Shown one piece after another: positions 29,309-38,148 of a DNA stretch of 64,000 nt. Both the position numbers and the translations under genes were made by a program. This DNA comes from Alphaproteobacteria bacterium (GTDB lineage: Bacteria; Pseudomonadota; Alphaproteobacteria; Micavibrionales; Micavibrionaceae). The stretch is taken from NCBI GenBank assembly GCA_017999645.1, contig JAGNLJ010000006.1, positions 1 through 64,000 on the forward strand, given 5' to 3'. Under the pieces are notes generated by a model. That model was not told the origin of the DNA. It searched no databases and saw nothing but the letters and a program-made list of their open reading frames with translations. Within the stretch, counting starts at the first letter, position 1. Each line of letters begins with the position of its first letter.

Positions 29309-29393
29309 GAAAAAAGGCCGAAAAAGAGACAAGGTCCTAGTTTTGCTTGCTTTTTGAAAAGGCCCGGACTAAATAAGACGCAGTTTAACCAAT

Positions 29394-29470
29394 GCGGGAG
29401 TAGTTCAGTTGGTTAGAACGCCGCCCTGTCACGGCGGAGGTCGCGGGTTCAAGTCCCGTCTCTCGCGCCA
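29394..29470 (+). tRNA. tRNA-Asp (GTC)
   Basis: A 77-nt cloverleaf with acceptor GCGGGAG/CTCTCGC (one G-T pair) and anticodon stem CCGCC/GGCGG around the loop CTGTCAC (anticodon GTC). The T-loop is GGTTCAAGTCC, and CCA is encoded. In many alphaproteobacteria this tRNA follows tRNA-Val directly; here 4.7 kb separate them. Confidence 0.95.
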
Positions 29471-29500
29471 TTTCCTTTCCAAAACCCCTGAATCATTAGT

Positions 29501-29529
29501 GAAAACAACAGGAAATGCTGTTTTCTTTT
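29501..29529 (+). terminator. Possible terminator after tRNA-Asp
   Basis: GAAAACA (29501-29507) pairs perfectly with TGTTTTC (29519-29525) across an 11-nt loop and is followed by four T residues. The stem is AT-rich and therefore weak. It separates tRNA-Asp from nuoA. Confidence 0.4.
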
Positions 29530-29581
29530 ATGCCCTGTAATGGTAAAACGGACAGGCACTTTCAAAGGGTGATTTGGCCTC

Positions 29582-29953
29582 ATGGCACCGCAAGATTTCC
29601 TCATCGAATACCTGCCTATTCTGATCTTCATGATTATTGCGCTTGGCATTTCCGGGGCCATGGTTCTCGGCTCGCTCCTGGTCGCGAAGCAGAAGCCTGA
29701 CGCTGAGAAAAATTCGGCCTACGAATGCGGTTTCGATGCGTTCGGTGATGCGCGGAACAAGTTCGATGTGCGGTTTTATCTCGTGACGCTGCTCTTCATC
29801 ATTTTCGACCTCGAAATTGCCTTCCTGTTTCCATGGGCTATCTCGCTTAAGGGGATAGGGGAGTTCGGTTTCTGGTCGATGGTCGTATTTCTCGGCGTGC
29901 TGACCGTTGGGTTTATCTATGAATGGAAAAAGGGCGCGCTGGAGTGGGAATAA
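29582..29953 (+). CDS. nuoA: NADH-quinone oxidoreductase subunit A
   Basis: Membrane subunit of complex I, 123 residues with three transmembrane helices. It has the conserved loop with the cysteine that becomes exposed in the inactive form ([15 protein letters not shown]), followed by [23 protein letters not shown]. It is first in a tightly packed operon; its TAA is followed directly by the nuoB ATG. Confidence 0.96.
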   Translation: MAPQDFLIEYLPILIFMIIALGISGAMVLGSLLVAKQKPDAEKNSAYECGFDAFGDARNKFDVRFYLVTLLFIIFDLEIAFLFPWAISLKGIGEFGFWSMVVFLGVLTVGFIYEWKKGALEWE

Positions 29954-30529
29954 ATGGGTCACGATAGAAAAGTCATACAGGCGCCAGACTATAGCTTCCG
30001 CACCGGCGTGCCTCTGCCGCCGGCGTCGGAGCAGGATGTCGTTCCCGCTGCGATCTCCCGCACGCTCGAGGAAAAGGGTTTCCTGCTGACGCATGCCGAT
30101 AAATTGTTCGACTGGGCGCGGACGGGTTCGATGTGGCCGATGACTTTTGGCCTGGCGTGCTGCGCGGTTGAAATGATTCACGCCTATATGTCGCGTTACG
30201 ACCTTGATCGTTTCGGCATGATCCCGCGTCCGAGTCCGCGTCAGTCCGACGTGATGATTGTCGCGGGCACGCTCTGCAATAAAATGGCGCCTGCGCTCCG
30301 TAAAGTTTACGACCAGATGCCCGAGCCGCGCTGGGTGGTATCGATGGGAAGTTGCGCCAATGGCGGCGGGTACTATCATTATTCCTATTCCGTTGTACGT
30401 GGATGCGACCGTATTGTGCCGGTCGATATTTACGTGCCCGGCTGCCCGCCGACGGCAGAGGCGTTGATTTACGGCCTGCTGCAGCTTCAGAAGAAAATCC
30501 AGCGGGAGGATACGCGCATTGCCCGCTGA
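29954..30529 (+). CDS. nuoB: NADH-quinone oxidoreductase subunit B
   Basis: Peripheral-arm subunit of complex I that holds cluster N2, the last iron-sulfur centre before quinone. The four ligands are visible: the adjacent Cys69-Cys70 (LACCAVEM), Cys134 (GSCANGGG) and Cys164 (VPGCPPTAE). The 191-residue length is normal. The end overlaps nuoC by 11 nt. Confidence 0.97.
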   Translation: MGHDRKVIQAPDYSFRTGVPLPPASEQDVVPAAISRTLEEKGFLLTHADKLFDWARTGSMWPMTFGLACCAVEMIHAYMSRYDLDRFGMIPRPSPRQSDVMIVAGTLCNKMAPALRKVYDQMPEPRWVVSMGSCANGGGYYHYSYSVVRGCDRIVPVDIYVPGCPPTAEALIYGLLQLQKKIQREDTRIAR

Positions 30530-31169
30530 CCTGAAAACGCTTGGTGAAAATATTGTCGACAGGCTGGGCGGCGGCGTCGAGTCTTTCGAATTCGCGCAGG
30601 ATGAACTTGTTCTGAAGGCGAAGCGCGATGAGATCGTCAATGTGCTGACGCATCTGCGTGATGACGGTGCCTGCCGCTTTACGCAGCTTGTGGATGTTAC
30701 GGCTGCCGATTATCCCTCGCGGCCTGAGCGTTTCGAAGTTGTCTATAATATGCTTTCTATCAGCAACAATACCCGCGTGCGGGTGAAATTATCGGCTTCT
30801 GAAGAGACGCTGGTGCCGAGCGCGACGGCTGTGTTCCGTTCCGCAAACTGGTTCGAGCGCGAAGTGTGGGACATGTACGGCATTTTGTTTAGTGGTCACC
30901 CTGACCTGCGCCGCATCCTGACGGATTACGGTTTTGAGGGACATCCGCAGCGGAAAGATTTCCCGCTGACCGGTTATGTCGAGCTTCGTTACGACGAAGA
31001 ACAAAAACGCGTGGTGTATGAGCCCGTGAAACTGACGCAGGATTTCAGGAATTTCGATTATTTAAGCCCGTGGGAAGGGATGACGGACATCCAGCTTCCG
31101 GGCGATGAAAAAGCCGTGAAGCCGCCGCATGGCTGGCGTCCCGCGCAGAAGACAAAAGGTATGCGATGA
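30519..31169 (+). CDS. nuoC: NADH-quinone oxidoreductase subunit C
   Basis: The 30-kDa peripheral-arm subunit, 216 residues. It has the signature region [26 protein letters not shown] and the [15 protein letters not shown] motif. The start is a TTG at 30519, inside nuoB, chosen because GGGAGGA lies 9 nt upstream and the protein reads [13 protein letters not shown]. NuoC and NuoD are separate here, not fused. The stop overlaps nuoD by 4 nt. Confidence 0.95.
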   Translation: MPADLKTLGENIVDRLGGGVESFEFAQDELVLKAKRDEIVNVLTHLRDDGACRFTQLVDVTAADYPSRPERFEVVYNMLSISNNTRVRVKLSASEETLVPSATAVFRSANWFEREVWDMYGILFSGHPDLRRILTDYGFEGHPQRKDFPLTGYVELRYDEEQKRVVYEPVKLTQDFRNFDYLSPWEGMTDIQLPGDEKAVKPPHGWRPAQKTKGMR

Positions 31170-32386
31170 TTTCTGCTGCGCGCAAAGACGAAACGCTGGA
31201 TATCGGTACCGAGACGCAGATCAAGCCGTACACAATGAATTTCGGGCCGCAGCACCCGGCTGCGCACGGCGTTCTTCGTCTTGTTCTTGAGATGGAAGGC
31301 GAGATTGTCGAGCGGGCCGACCCGCATATCGGATTGCTCCATCGCGGCACCGAAAAACTGATCGAGCATAAAACCTATATGCAGGCTGTGCCGTATTTCG
31401 ACCGGCTGGATTACGTTGCGCCGATGAACCAGGAGCATGCGTTTGCGCTGGCGACGGAAAAGCTGCTCAAGATTACGGCACCGCGACGCGCGCAGTATAT
31501 TCGCGTCCTGTACGCCGAGATGGGGCGCGTTCTGAATCACATTCTGAATATCACGACCTTCGCGCTTGATGTCGGCGCGATTACGCCCGCGCTCTGGGGT
31601 TTCGAGGAACGTGAAAAAGGCATGGAATTTTACGAGCGGGTTTGCGGTGCGCGCCTGCACGCGAATTATTTCCGTCCGGGCGGCGTGGCGCAGGATATGC
31701 CTGCAGGTTTGGCTGCCGATATCATGGAATGGTGCGACGGTAGTCTGCCGAAGGTGATTGACGATCTCGACAGTCTTCTCTCGGGCAACAGGATTTTCAA
31801 GCAGCGGACGGTTGATATCGGTGTGGCGACGCGCGAAGAAGCGCTGGACTGGGGATTTACCGGGCCGATGCTGCGCGGTTCCGGCGTGGCGTGGGATCTA
31901 CGTAAGTCGCAGCCTTATGATGTTTACAGCGAACTGGATTTCGACATCCCGGTCGGCAAGACGGGCGATTGCTACGCGCGTTATCTCGTGCGCATGGCTG
32001 AGATGAAGGAATCCATCAAGATCATGAAGCAGTGCCTTGAAAAGCTGCCGCAGGGGCCGGTGAAGGTTGATGACTACAAGATCGCGGTTCCGCCGCGCGC
32101 CGAGATGAAATCGTCCATGGAAGCAATGATTCACCATTTCAAACTCTTCACCGAAGGGTATCACGTGCCGGCGGGTGAAACTTATACGGCGGTTGAAGCG
32201 CCGAAAGGTGAATTCGCGGTGTACCTGGTTTCCGATGGCACGAATAAACCTTACCGCTGCCGCATCCGCGCGCCGGGATTCCCACACCTGGCGGCGCTTG
32301 ATTTCCTGTCGAAGGGTCACCAGCTTGCCGATGCGGTTTCAATCATTGGTTCGCTTGATATTGTGTTCGGAGAAATTGACCGATGA
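31166..32386 (+). CDS. nuoD: NADH-quinone oxidoreductase subunit D
   Basis: The 49-kDa subunit that forms the quinone-binding cavity with NuoB, 406 residues. Diagnostic parts are [19 protein letters not shown] (quinone-site His) and [15 protein letters not shown]. Further along are the DVGAITP segment and the C-terminal [10 protein letters not shown]. The start overlaps nuoC by 4 nt. Confidence 0.97.
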   Translation: MISAARKDETLDIGTETQIKPYTMNFGPQHPAAHGVLRLVLEMEGEIVERADPHIGLLHRGTEKLIEHKTYMQAVPYFDRLDYVAPMNQEHAFALATEKLLKITAPRRAQYIRVLYAEMGRVLNHILNITTFALDVGAITPALWGFEEREKGMEFYERVCGARLHANYFRPGGVAQDMPAGLAADIMEWCDGSLPKVIDDLDSLLSGNRIFKQRTVDIGVATREEALDWGFTGPMLRGSGVAWDLRKSQPYDVYSELDFDIPVGKTGDCYARYLVRMAEMKESIKIMKQCLEKLPQGPVKVDDYKIAVPPRAEMKSSMEAMIHHFKLFTEGYHVPAGETYTAVEAPKGEFAVYLVSDGTNKPYRCRIRAPGFPHLAALDFLSKGHQLADAVSIIGSLDIVFGEIDR

Positions 32387-32396
32387 GAGCTACTAA

Positions 32397-33056
32397 ATGA
32401 AGAAGCCGTTTGATTTACACGCTGATTACCAGCCCGGGAGCTTTGAGTTCACGAAAGCGAACCATAAACGCATCGAGGAAATTATTGCGCTGTATCCCAA
32501 GGGTCGTCAGCAGAGCGCGGTGATGCCGATGTTAGACCTTGCACAGAGACAGGTCGGTGAAGAGGGCGAGAAGGCCAATCCTCCATACGGTGGCTGGATC
32601 CCGCGCGCAGCGATGGACAAGATTGCTGAAATTCTCGGCATGGCGCCGGTGAAGGTTTACGAGGTCTGCAGTTTCTATTCGATGTACAACATGGCGCCGG
32701 TTGGCCAGAATTTAGTGCAAATCTGCACGACGACACCGTGCTGGCTGTGCGGCTCGGACGAGCTTGTGAAAACGTCCAAGAAAAAACTCGGCATCGGTAT
32801 GGGCGAAACAACTCAAGACGGAAAATTCACGCTCGTTGAAGTCGAATGCCTTGGCGCGTGCGTTAATGCGCCGATGGTGCAGGTGAACGACGATTATTAC
32901 GAAGACCTCACGGGTGAAAGCATGGGCGAATTGATCGATGCCCTGGCCGAAGGTGAAAAACCTAAGGTCGGCTCGCAGACAGGCCGCCGCGGATCTATGG
33001 CGCAATCCGGTCCGACGAGCCTTGAAAAACTTGCCAAGAAAACGGGTGTTTCCTGA
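32397..33056 (+). CDS. nuoE: NADH-quinone oxidoreductase subunit E
   Basis: The 24-kDa subunit with the [2Fe-2S] cluster N1a. Ligands appear as [10 protein letters not shown] and [14 protein letters not shown]. The 219-residue length includes a C-terminal extension of about 40 residues after the thioredoxin-like fold ([20 protein letters not shown]), as seen in many alphaproteobacteria. Its TGA shares one base with the ATG of nuoF. Confidence 0.95.
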   Translation: MKKPFDLHADYQPGSFEFTKANHKRIEEIIALYPKGRQQSAVMPMLDLAQRQVGEEGEKANPPYGGWIPRAAMDKIAEILGMAPVKVYEVCSFYSMYNMAPVGQNLVQICTTTPCWLCGSDELVKTSKKKLGIGMGETTQDGKFTLVEVECLGACVNAPMVQVNDDYYEDLTGESMGELIDALAEGEKPKVGSQTGRRGSMAQSGPTSLEKLAKKTGVS

Positions 33057-34333
33057 TGCTTAAAGACGAAGACAGGATTTTTACGAATTTATACGGCTGG
33101 GAATCTCATAAACTCAGCGACGCGAAGAAGCGCGGTGACTGGGACGGAACTAAAGATATTTTAGCCAAGGGCCGCGACTGGGTCATCGAGGAGATGAAAA
33201 AATCCGGTTTGCGCGGGCGCGGCGGCGCGGGCTTTCCAACGGGTATGAAATGGTCGTTCATGCCGAAAGAATCCGGCAAGCCGCATTACCTCGTCATCAA
33301 CGCGGATGAATCCGAGCCCGGTACTTGCAAGGACCGGGATATTCTCCGTTACGAACCGCACAAATTGCTGGAAGGTGCATTAATCGCCGGTTTCGCGATG
33401 GGCGCGCACAAGGCTTATATTTATATTCGCGGCGAGTTTTATAACGAAGGCTCGACGCTCTGGCAGGCCGTGCATGAAGCCTATGACAAGGGTCTGCTAG
33501 GCAAGAACGCCGCCGGGTCAGGATGGGATTTCGATGTCGTCGTGCACCGCGGCGCGGGCGCTTACATCTGCGGCGAGGAAACGGCGTTGCTGGAATCGCT
33601 CGAGGGCAATAAGGGCCAGCCGCGTAACAAGCCGCCGTTCCCGGCGATGGCGGGTCTGTATTCCTGCCCGACGACGGTGAACAATGTTGAGACCATCGCT
33701 GTCGTGCCGACGATTTTACGGCGCGGGGGTGAGTGGTTCTCGAAGATTGGGTTAAATGAAAAGAACGCGGGCACGAAGTTGTTTTGCATTTCGGGGCATG
33801 TGAACCAACCCTGCAACATTGAAGAGGCGATGGGCATTCCTTTGAGGGAATTGCTGGATAAACATTGCGGCGGCGTGCGCGGCGGATGGGATAATCTGTT
33901 GGCCGTCATCCCTGGCGGGTCGTCGACGCCGTTGCTGCCGAAATCAGTTTGTGAAAATTTGCCAATGGATTTTGATTCATTGCGTGCTGCGGGATCGGGC
34001 CTCGGTACGGCTGGCGTCATCGTCATGGATAAATCGACCGATATTATTTACGCCATCGCGCGGCTTTCCTATTTCTACAAGCATGAGAGCTGCGGCCAGT
34101 GCACGCCGTGCCGCGAGGGTGCGGGCTGGATGTGGCGCGTCATGATGCGCATGGTGCAGGGCAATGCTACGGTCGAGGAGATCGATATGCTCTGGGATGT
34201 GACAAAAGAAATCGAGGGTCATACGATCTGCGCGCTTGGCGATGCGGCGGCGTGGCCGGTGCAGGGTTTGATCCGTCATTTCCGCCCGCTGATGGAAGAG
34301 CGGATCGCGTATTACCGGAAACAGGCGGCTTAA
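33056..34333 (+). CDS. nuoF: NADH-quinone oxidoreductase subunit F
   Basis: The 51-kDa subunit that binds NADH, FMN and cluster N3; 425 residues. The NADH/FMN glycine-rich loop is [16 protein letters not shown], the second FMN motif is [19 protein letters not shown], and the [4Fe-4S] ligands are in [12 protein letters not shown] with a later Cys in [13 protein letters not shown]. Its stop overlaps that of purQ on the other strand by 4 nt (shared TTAA), where the complex I operon is broken. Confidence 0.97.
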   Translation: MLKDEDRIFTNLYGWESHKLSDAKKRGDWDGTKDILAKGRDWVIEEMKKSGLRGRGGAGFPTGMKWSFMPKESGKPHYLVINADESEPGTCKDRDILRYEPHKLLEGALIAGFAMGAHKAYIYIRGEFYNEGSTLWQAVHEAYDKGLLGKNAAGSGWDFDVVVHRGAGAYICGEETALLESLEGNKGQPRNKPPFPAMAGLYSCPTTVNNVETIAVVPTILRRGGEWFSKIGLNEKNAGTKLFCISGHVNQPCNIEEAMGIPLRELLDKHCGGVRGGWDNLLAVIPGGSSTPLLPKSVCENLPMDFDSLRAAGSGLGTAGVIVMDKSTDIIYAIARLSYFYKHESCGQCTPCREGAGWMWRVMMRMVQGNATVEEIDMLWDVTKEIEGHTICALGDAAAWPVQGLIRHFRPLMEERIAYYRKQAA

Positions 34334-35151
34334 GCAGTTTTCTTTTTTGATATCTCGAAATAGGCGGCGGCGTTGCGGAACAGGGCCATGCCGTCCGATT
34401 CCAGCGGCAGTTTTCTGCCTTCGCGCTGGGCTTTGTCTTTCAATCGGTCGTAATCGTCGCGCTGCCAGGTGAACATACCGCGTTCCGGGTGGGGCATGAG
34501 GGCGAGCACGCGGCCTGTGGGATCGGTGATGCCCGCGATGTCGACAGTGGAGCCGTTGGGGTTGAAAGGGAACTCGCCGTTGGCGGGCTGGCCGTCCGGT
34601 TTGACGTAGGTGAGAGCGACCTGATTGTTTTTCTGAAGCGTCTTTAATGTGCCGGGTTCCATCATGAATCGGCCTTCGCCGTGGGCGACAGGAACGTGCA
34701 GCGAGCGGACACCGGTCAGCCACGGCGAATTGTTCGGCTCAACTTTCAGGTCGATCCAGCGGCACTGGTAACGCGCAGTGAGGTTATAGGTAACGGCCAC
34801 GAGGCGTTCGCCGTAATCATGCCCGGCCGGCGGGGCGAGGCCGAGATTGGTCAGGATCTGGCAGCCGTTGCAGATGCCGATGGTGAGCGTGTCACGCTCC
34901 ACGAAGCGCTTCAGATGATCCCATAGAGCCAGTTTCATCTTTTGGGCAAAGGCGTTACCGGATCCGGTGTCGTCGCCATATGAGAAACCGCCGGGAACAG
35001 CCAGAATCTGAACGTTATTCAGCTCCTGTGGATTTTCGATCAGGTCGTTGATGTGGCGGATGACGCCCGTCAAACCTGCATGTTCGAAGGCGTGGAGGGT
35101 TTCCTCCTCGCAGTTCAAGCCGTATCCAGCAAGGACCATGACTTTTGACAT
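34330..35151 (-). CDS. purQ: Phosphoribosylformylglycinamidine synthase, glutaminase subunit
   Basis: Supplies ammonia from glutamine to PurL in purine synthesis. The 273-residue class I glutamine amidotransferase has the nucleophile Cys94 in GICNGCQ and the His-Glu dyad in LMPHPERG. It is longer than the usual 220-230 residue PurQ of alphaproteobacteria. The ATG shares one base with the purL stop, so the two are coupled. It lies reversed within the nuo cluster. Confidence 0.93.
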   Translation of the reverse strand: MSKVMVLAGYGLNCEEETLHAFEHAGLTGVIRHINDLIENPQELNNVQILAVPGGFSYGDDTGSGNAFAQKMKLALWDHLKRFVERDTLTIGICNGCQILTNLGLAPPAGHDYGERLVAVTYNLTARYQCRWIDLKVEPNNSPWLTGVRSLHVPVAHGEGRFMMEPGTLKTLQKNNQVALTYVKPDGQPANGEFPFNPNGSTVDIAGITDPTGRVLALMPHPERGMFTWQRDDYDRLKDKAQREGRKLPLESDGMALFRNAAAYFEISKKKTA

Positions 35152-38060
35152 CAGTAATTCCTCAGAGGCGCCTTATAGGCCTCTTCCAATGCTTTAATAT
35201 CTTCTTTGAGCACATTCCTAATATTGAGTTTTTCGCCGTAAGCGACTGAACCGATATAGTGGGCCAGTGAACCGAAGCATTTTTCGAAGGCCTTCTTGTT
35301 TTGTGGGGCGACGGTGACAACGATGCGGCCCGCGCTTTCGGAATAGAGGGCTTTGTCGGCTCTTAGATTGATATGGCTCAGGTCAATGTCGAGGCCCACT
35401 TGGCCTGCGATGGCGGTTTTGGCGAGCGCGACGCCCAGGCCGCCATGGTTTACCGCGATGGCGGAGGCGATGAGGCGGTCGCGTACGGCGCGGCCATAGA
35501 AGGAATAGAGTTTTCGGTTGGCTTCGCCATCGACCTTGGGGACGTTCTGACCGAGCTGTTTATGCTGGTCGTAATATTCGCTACCGCCGAGTTCGTCCTT
35601 CGTTTCGCCGAGGAGGTAAACGAGGTCGCCGATTTCCTTGGGCACGATGGAGATCGAGCCTTCGACATCGGGTATGACGCCAATGGAGGAGACGAGCAGG
35701 GTAGGCGGCGCGGAGATTTTGACCGGCTTGCCGCTGGCATCGAAACCTTTGAAGTCGTTGAACATGGAGTCTTTGCCCGAGATGAAGGGCGTGCCGTAAA
35801 GGACGGCGAGGTCGTAGATGGCCTGAACAGCGCGTTTCAACTGACCGAGGCGTTCCGGTTCATCGGAGGAGCACCAGCAGAAATTGTCGAGCAGCGCGAG
35901 GTGGTTAAAATCGACGCCTGCAGCGACGGCGTTTCGCACCGCCATGTCGAGCGAGTTGGTCGCCATGTGATAGGTGTCGATGTCGCTGTAGCGCGGGAAG
36001 AGACCCTGCGAGAGGACGACGCCGCGCGGCGAGGTGAGAACAGGTTTGGTGATCGTTGCCTCGGCATAGACGCGGCCGGGGCCCTGCATGGGACCTAGGA
36101 CAGCGGTGCCCTGGACGTTGTGGTCGTATTGCGTGGCGATGAATTCCTTGGAGCAGATATTGAGGCGGCCAAGCATTTCTTTGAGTGACGAGCCGTAATT
36201 AGGTTCCTTAAGGTCTGGTTCTTTTGAACCGCCGGGCGTGAATGTGGTTTTGAGCGGCGTTTCCGGCAAGCCGTCATGCAGGAAATCCATGGAAAGATCC
36301 ATGATGGCCTCATTGTGCCATGTGACTTTCGCGCGGCCATCATTGGTATAAGTGCCGATGACATGGGCTTCGACGCCGCGCCGGGCGAGGAAGTCGATGA
36401 GTTTTTTCGTATTTTTTTCCGGAACGGCCATGGTGATGCGTTCCTGCGATTCTGAAATCCAGATTTCCCATGGTGCCATGCCGGGATATTTCAGCGGTAC
36501 GCGTTCAAGTTCGACGTGGAAGCCACCGGACTGGCCCGCCATTTCACCGATGCTCGATGACATGCCGCCTGCGCCGTTGTCGGTGATGGAATTATAAAGG
36601 CCCATGTCACGGACTTCTTTAATGAGTGCGTCGGACATTTTTTTCTGGGTGATGGGGTCGCCGATCTGGACGGCGGTGGCGGGAGAGCCTTCATCGAGCG
36701 CGACGGAAGAGAATGTCGCGCCGTGAATGCCGTCGCGCCCGACACGTCCGCCCGCGACAACGATTTTATCGCCGGGCAGGGCTTTTTTCTCATGTGAGGG
36801 TTTACCGTTGATGGTGCGCGGGATGAGGCCGATGGTGCCGACGAATACTAAAGGTTTGCCGACGAAGCGGTCGTCGAAATAAGCGAAGCCCTGCGGCGTC
36901 GGGATGCCGGAGCAGTTACCGCCGGATTCAACGCCGCGCACGACGCCGTTCATAATGTTGGCGGGTGGCAGAATTTTTTCGGTCTTTGATGCGTTTCTAT
37001 AGAGTTCCGGCGAGGTGCGCGGGTCGGCGAAGCAAAAACCGTAACGGTTGATGACGGGTTTTGCGCCCTGGCCGAAGCCCATGCAGTCGCGGTTGACGCC
37101 GACGATGCCGGTGATCGCGCCGCCGAACGGGTCAAGCGCAGAAGGGCTGTTATGTGTTTCGACTTTGTCGGTGATGAGATGGTTGTCATCGAAAATGATG
37201 CCGCCGGCGTTGTCGGAGAAAACGGAAACACAGAAATCGCGCTCGCCGCGCTTCTCGCGAATTTCCTTCGTGGCGCGTTTGATGTAGTGGCGGTAGAGGC
37301 CGTCCTTCACTTCATCAATGGGCGAGGCAAAAATGGTGTGTTTGCAGTGTTCTGACCATGTCTGTGCCAGCGTTTCAAGTTCGATGTCTTTCGGTGCGCG
37401 GCCTTCAGATTTGAAATAGTCCTGAATGGCTTTCAGGTAGAGCAGGGAAAGACCGAGCGGGCCGCGGCGTGATCCGTCGGGGTTCTTGATACCATCCTTG
37501 CCGATTTTTTCGAGTTCGGAATCAGCGACGTTTAAATTGACGTCGTCTGCAACCGTGCCTTTGTTATCCAGAACAACTTTAGGCAACACGGTTTCCATCC
37601 CGCCGTCTTTTTTGAACGACTTCCGGTCCTTGATGCTGATGCGCTGGATGAGTTTGTTCGAGATTTCACCTGCGAGCGCCTCAACGTCCTCTTTTTTGAC
37701 ATTGCCTTTAATCAAGTAGAGGCGCGAGGAGTAGCATTCGTTGTCATTATCTGCGCCGATGAGCTTCAGCAATTCGGACGCGGTGTGTCCTATATTATCC
37801 GTGACGCCGGGAAGGAAACCGATCTCCAGCGCCCAGTCGAAATCGACGTCCAGAGTTGTGGGCGGGGCGATTCCGGCTTTTTGCACGACAGGATTCGCAA
37901 GCGAGCCGATGAATTCGGGGCTTTTGGCCTTCGGATTCGCGGAGGTATAGACATCAACAACGCGGACGGTTGTTTTCTTGCCCATGGTTTGCAGGGCTTT
38001 TTGTATTTGTAAGCCTCTGCCATCCTCATTATGGGCTAGAACTTCAATCCGATAGGGCAT
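35151..38060 (-). CDS. purL: Phosphoribosylformylglycinamidine synthase, long PurL
   Basis: Converts FGAR to FGAM in de novo purine synthesis. At 969 residues it is much longer than the usual alphaproteobacterial PurL (about 735-745) but lacks the C-terminal glutaminase domain of the 1,300-residue type. The first 200 residues look like PurS-type alpha/beta repeats (IEVLAHNEDGRGLQIQKAL; FDWALEIGFLPGVTDN). Catalytic motifs follow: LAQTWSEHCKHTIF, VETHNSPSALDPFGGA, GGRVGRDGIHGATFSS and ITDNGAGGMSSSIGEM. A separate PurS is therefore probably not needed. The gene diverges from nuoG. Confidence 0.93.
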   Translation of the reverse strand: MPYRIEVLAHNEDGRGLQIQKALQTMGKKTTVRVVDVYTSANPKAKSPEFIGSLANPVVQKAGIAPPTTLDVDFDWALEIGFLPGVTDNIGHTASELLKLIGADNDNECYSSRLYLIKGNVKKEDVEALAGEISNKLIQRISIKDRKSFKKDGGMETVLPKVVLDNKGTVADDVNLNVADSELEKIGKDGIKNPDGSRRGPLGLSLLYLKAIQDYFKSEGRAPKDIELETLAQTWSEHCKHTIFASPIDEVKDGLYRHYIKRATKEIREKRGERDFCVSVFSDNAGGIIFDDNHLITDKVETHNSPSALDPFGGAITGIVGVNRDCMGFGQGAKPVINRYGFCFADPRTSPELYRNASKTEKILPPANIMNGVVRGVESGGNCSGIPTPQGFAYFDDRFVGKPLVFVGTIGLIPRTINGKPSHEKKALPGDKIVVAGGRVGRDGIHGATFSSVALDEGSPATAVQIGDPITQKKMSDALIKEVRDMGLYNSITDNGAGGMSSSIGEMAGQSGGFHVELERVPLKYPGMAPWEIWISESQERITMAVPEKNTKKLIDFLARRGVEAHVIGTYTNDGRAKVTWHNEAIMDLSMDFLHDGLPETPLKTTFTPGGSKEPDLKEPNYGSSLKEMLGRLNICSKEFIATQYDHNVQGTAVLGPMQGPGRVYAEATITKPVLTSPRGVVLSQGLFPRYSDIDTYHMATNSLDMAVRNAVAAGVDFNHLALLDNFCWCSSDEPERLGQLKRAVQAIYDLAVLYGTPFISGKDSMFNDFKGFDASGKPVKISAPPTLLVSSIGVIPDVEGSISIVPKEIGDLVYLLGETKDELGGSEYYDQHKQLGQNVPKVDGEANRKLYSFYGRAVRDRLIASAIAVNHGGLGVALAKTAIAGQVGLDIDLSHINLRADKALYSESAGRIVVTVAPQNKKAFEKCFGSLAHYIGSVAYGEKLNIRNVLKEDIKALEEAYKAPLRNY

Positions 38061-38148
38061 ATATTCTATTTCCGGTGTTGATATTCCACGTGGCCCGGAT
38101 TAAACAGTAAAGCGGGTTCCACTTCAATAACATAATGTAAACGGCAGC

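Noticed and set aside
34330-38060. purQL as a mobile element
   Set aside because: No transposase, terminal repeats or target duplications are seen at either border.
38086-38093. CCACGTGG palindrome between purL and nuoG
   Set aside because: Only 8 bp, no extended symmetry, and not similar to PurR or other known operators I can recall.
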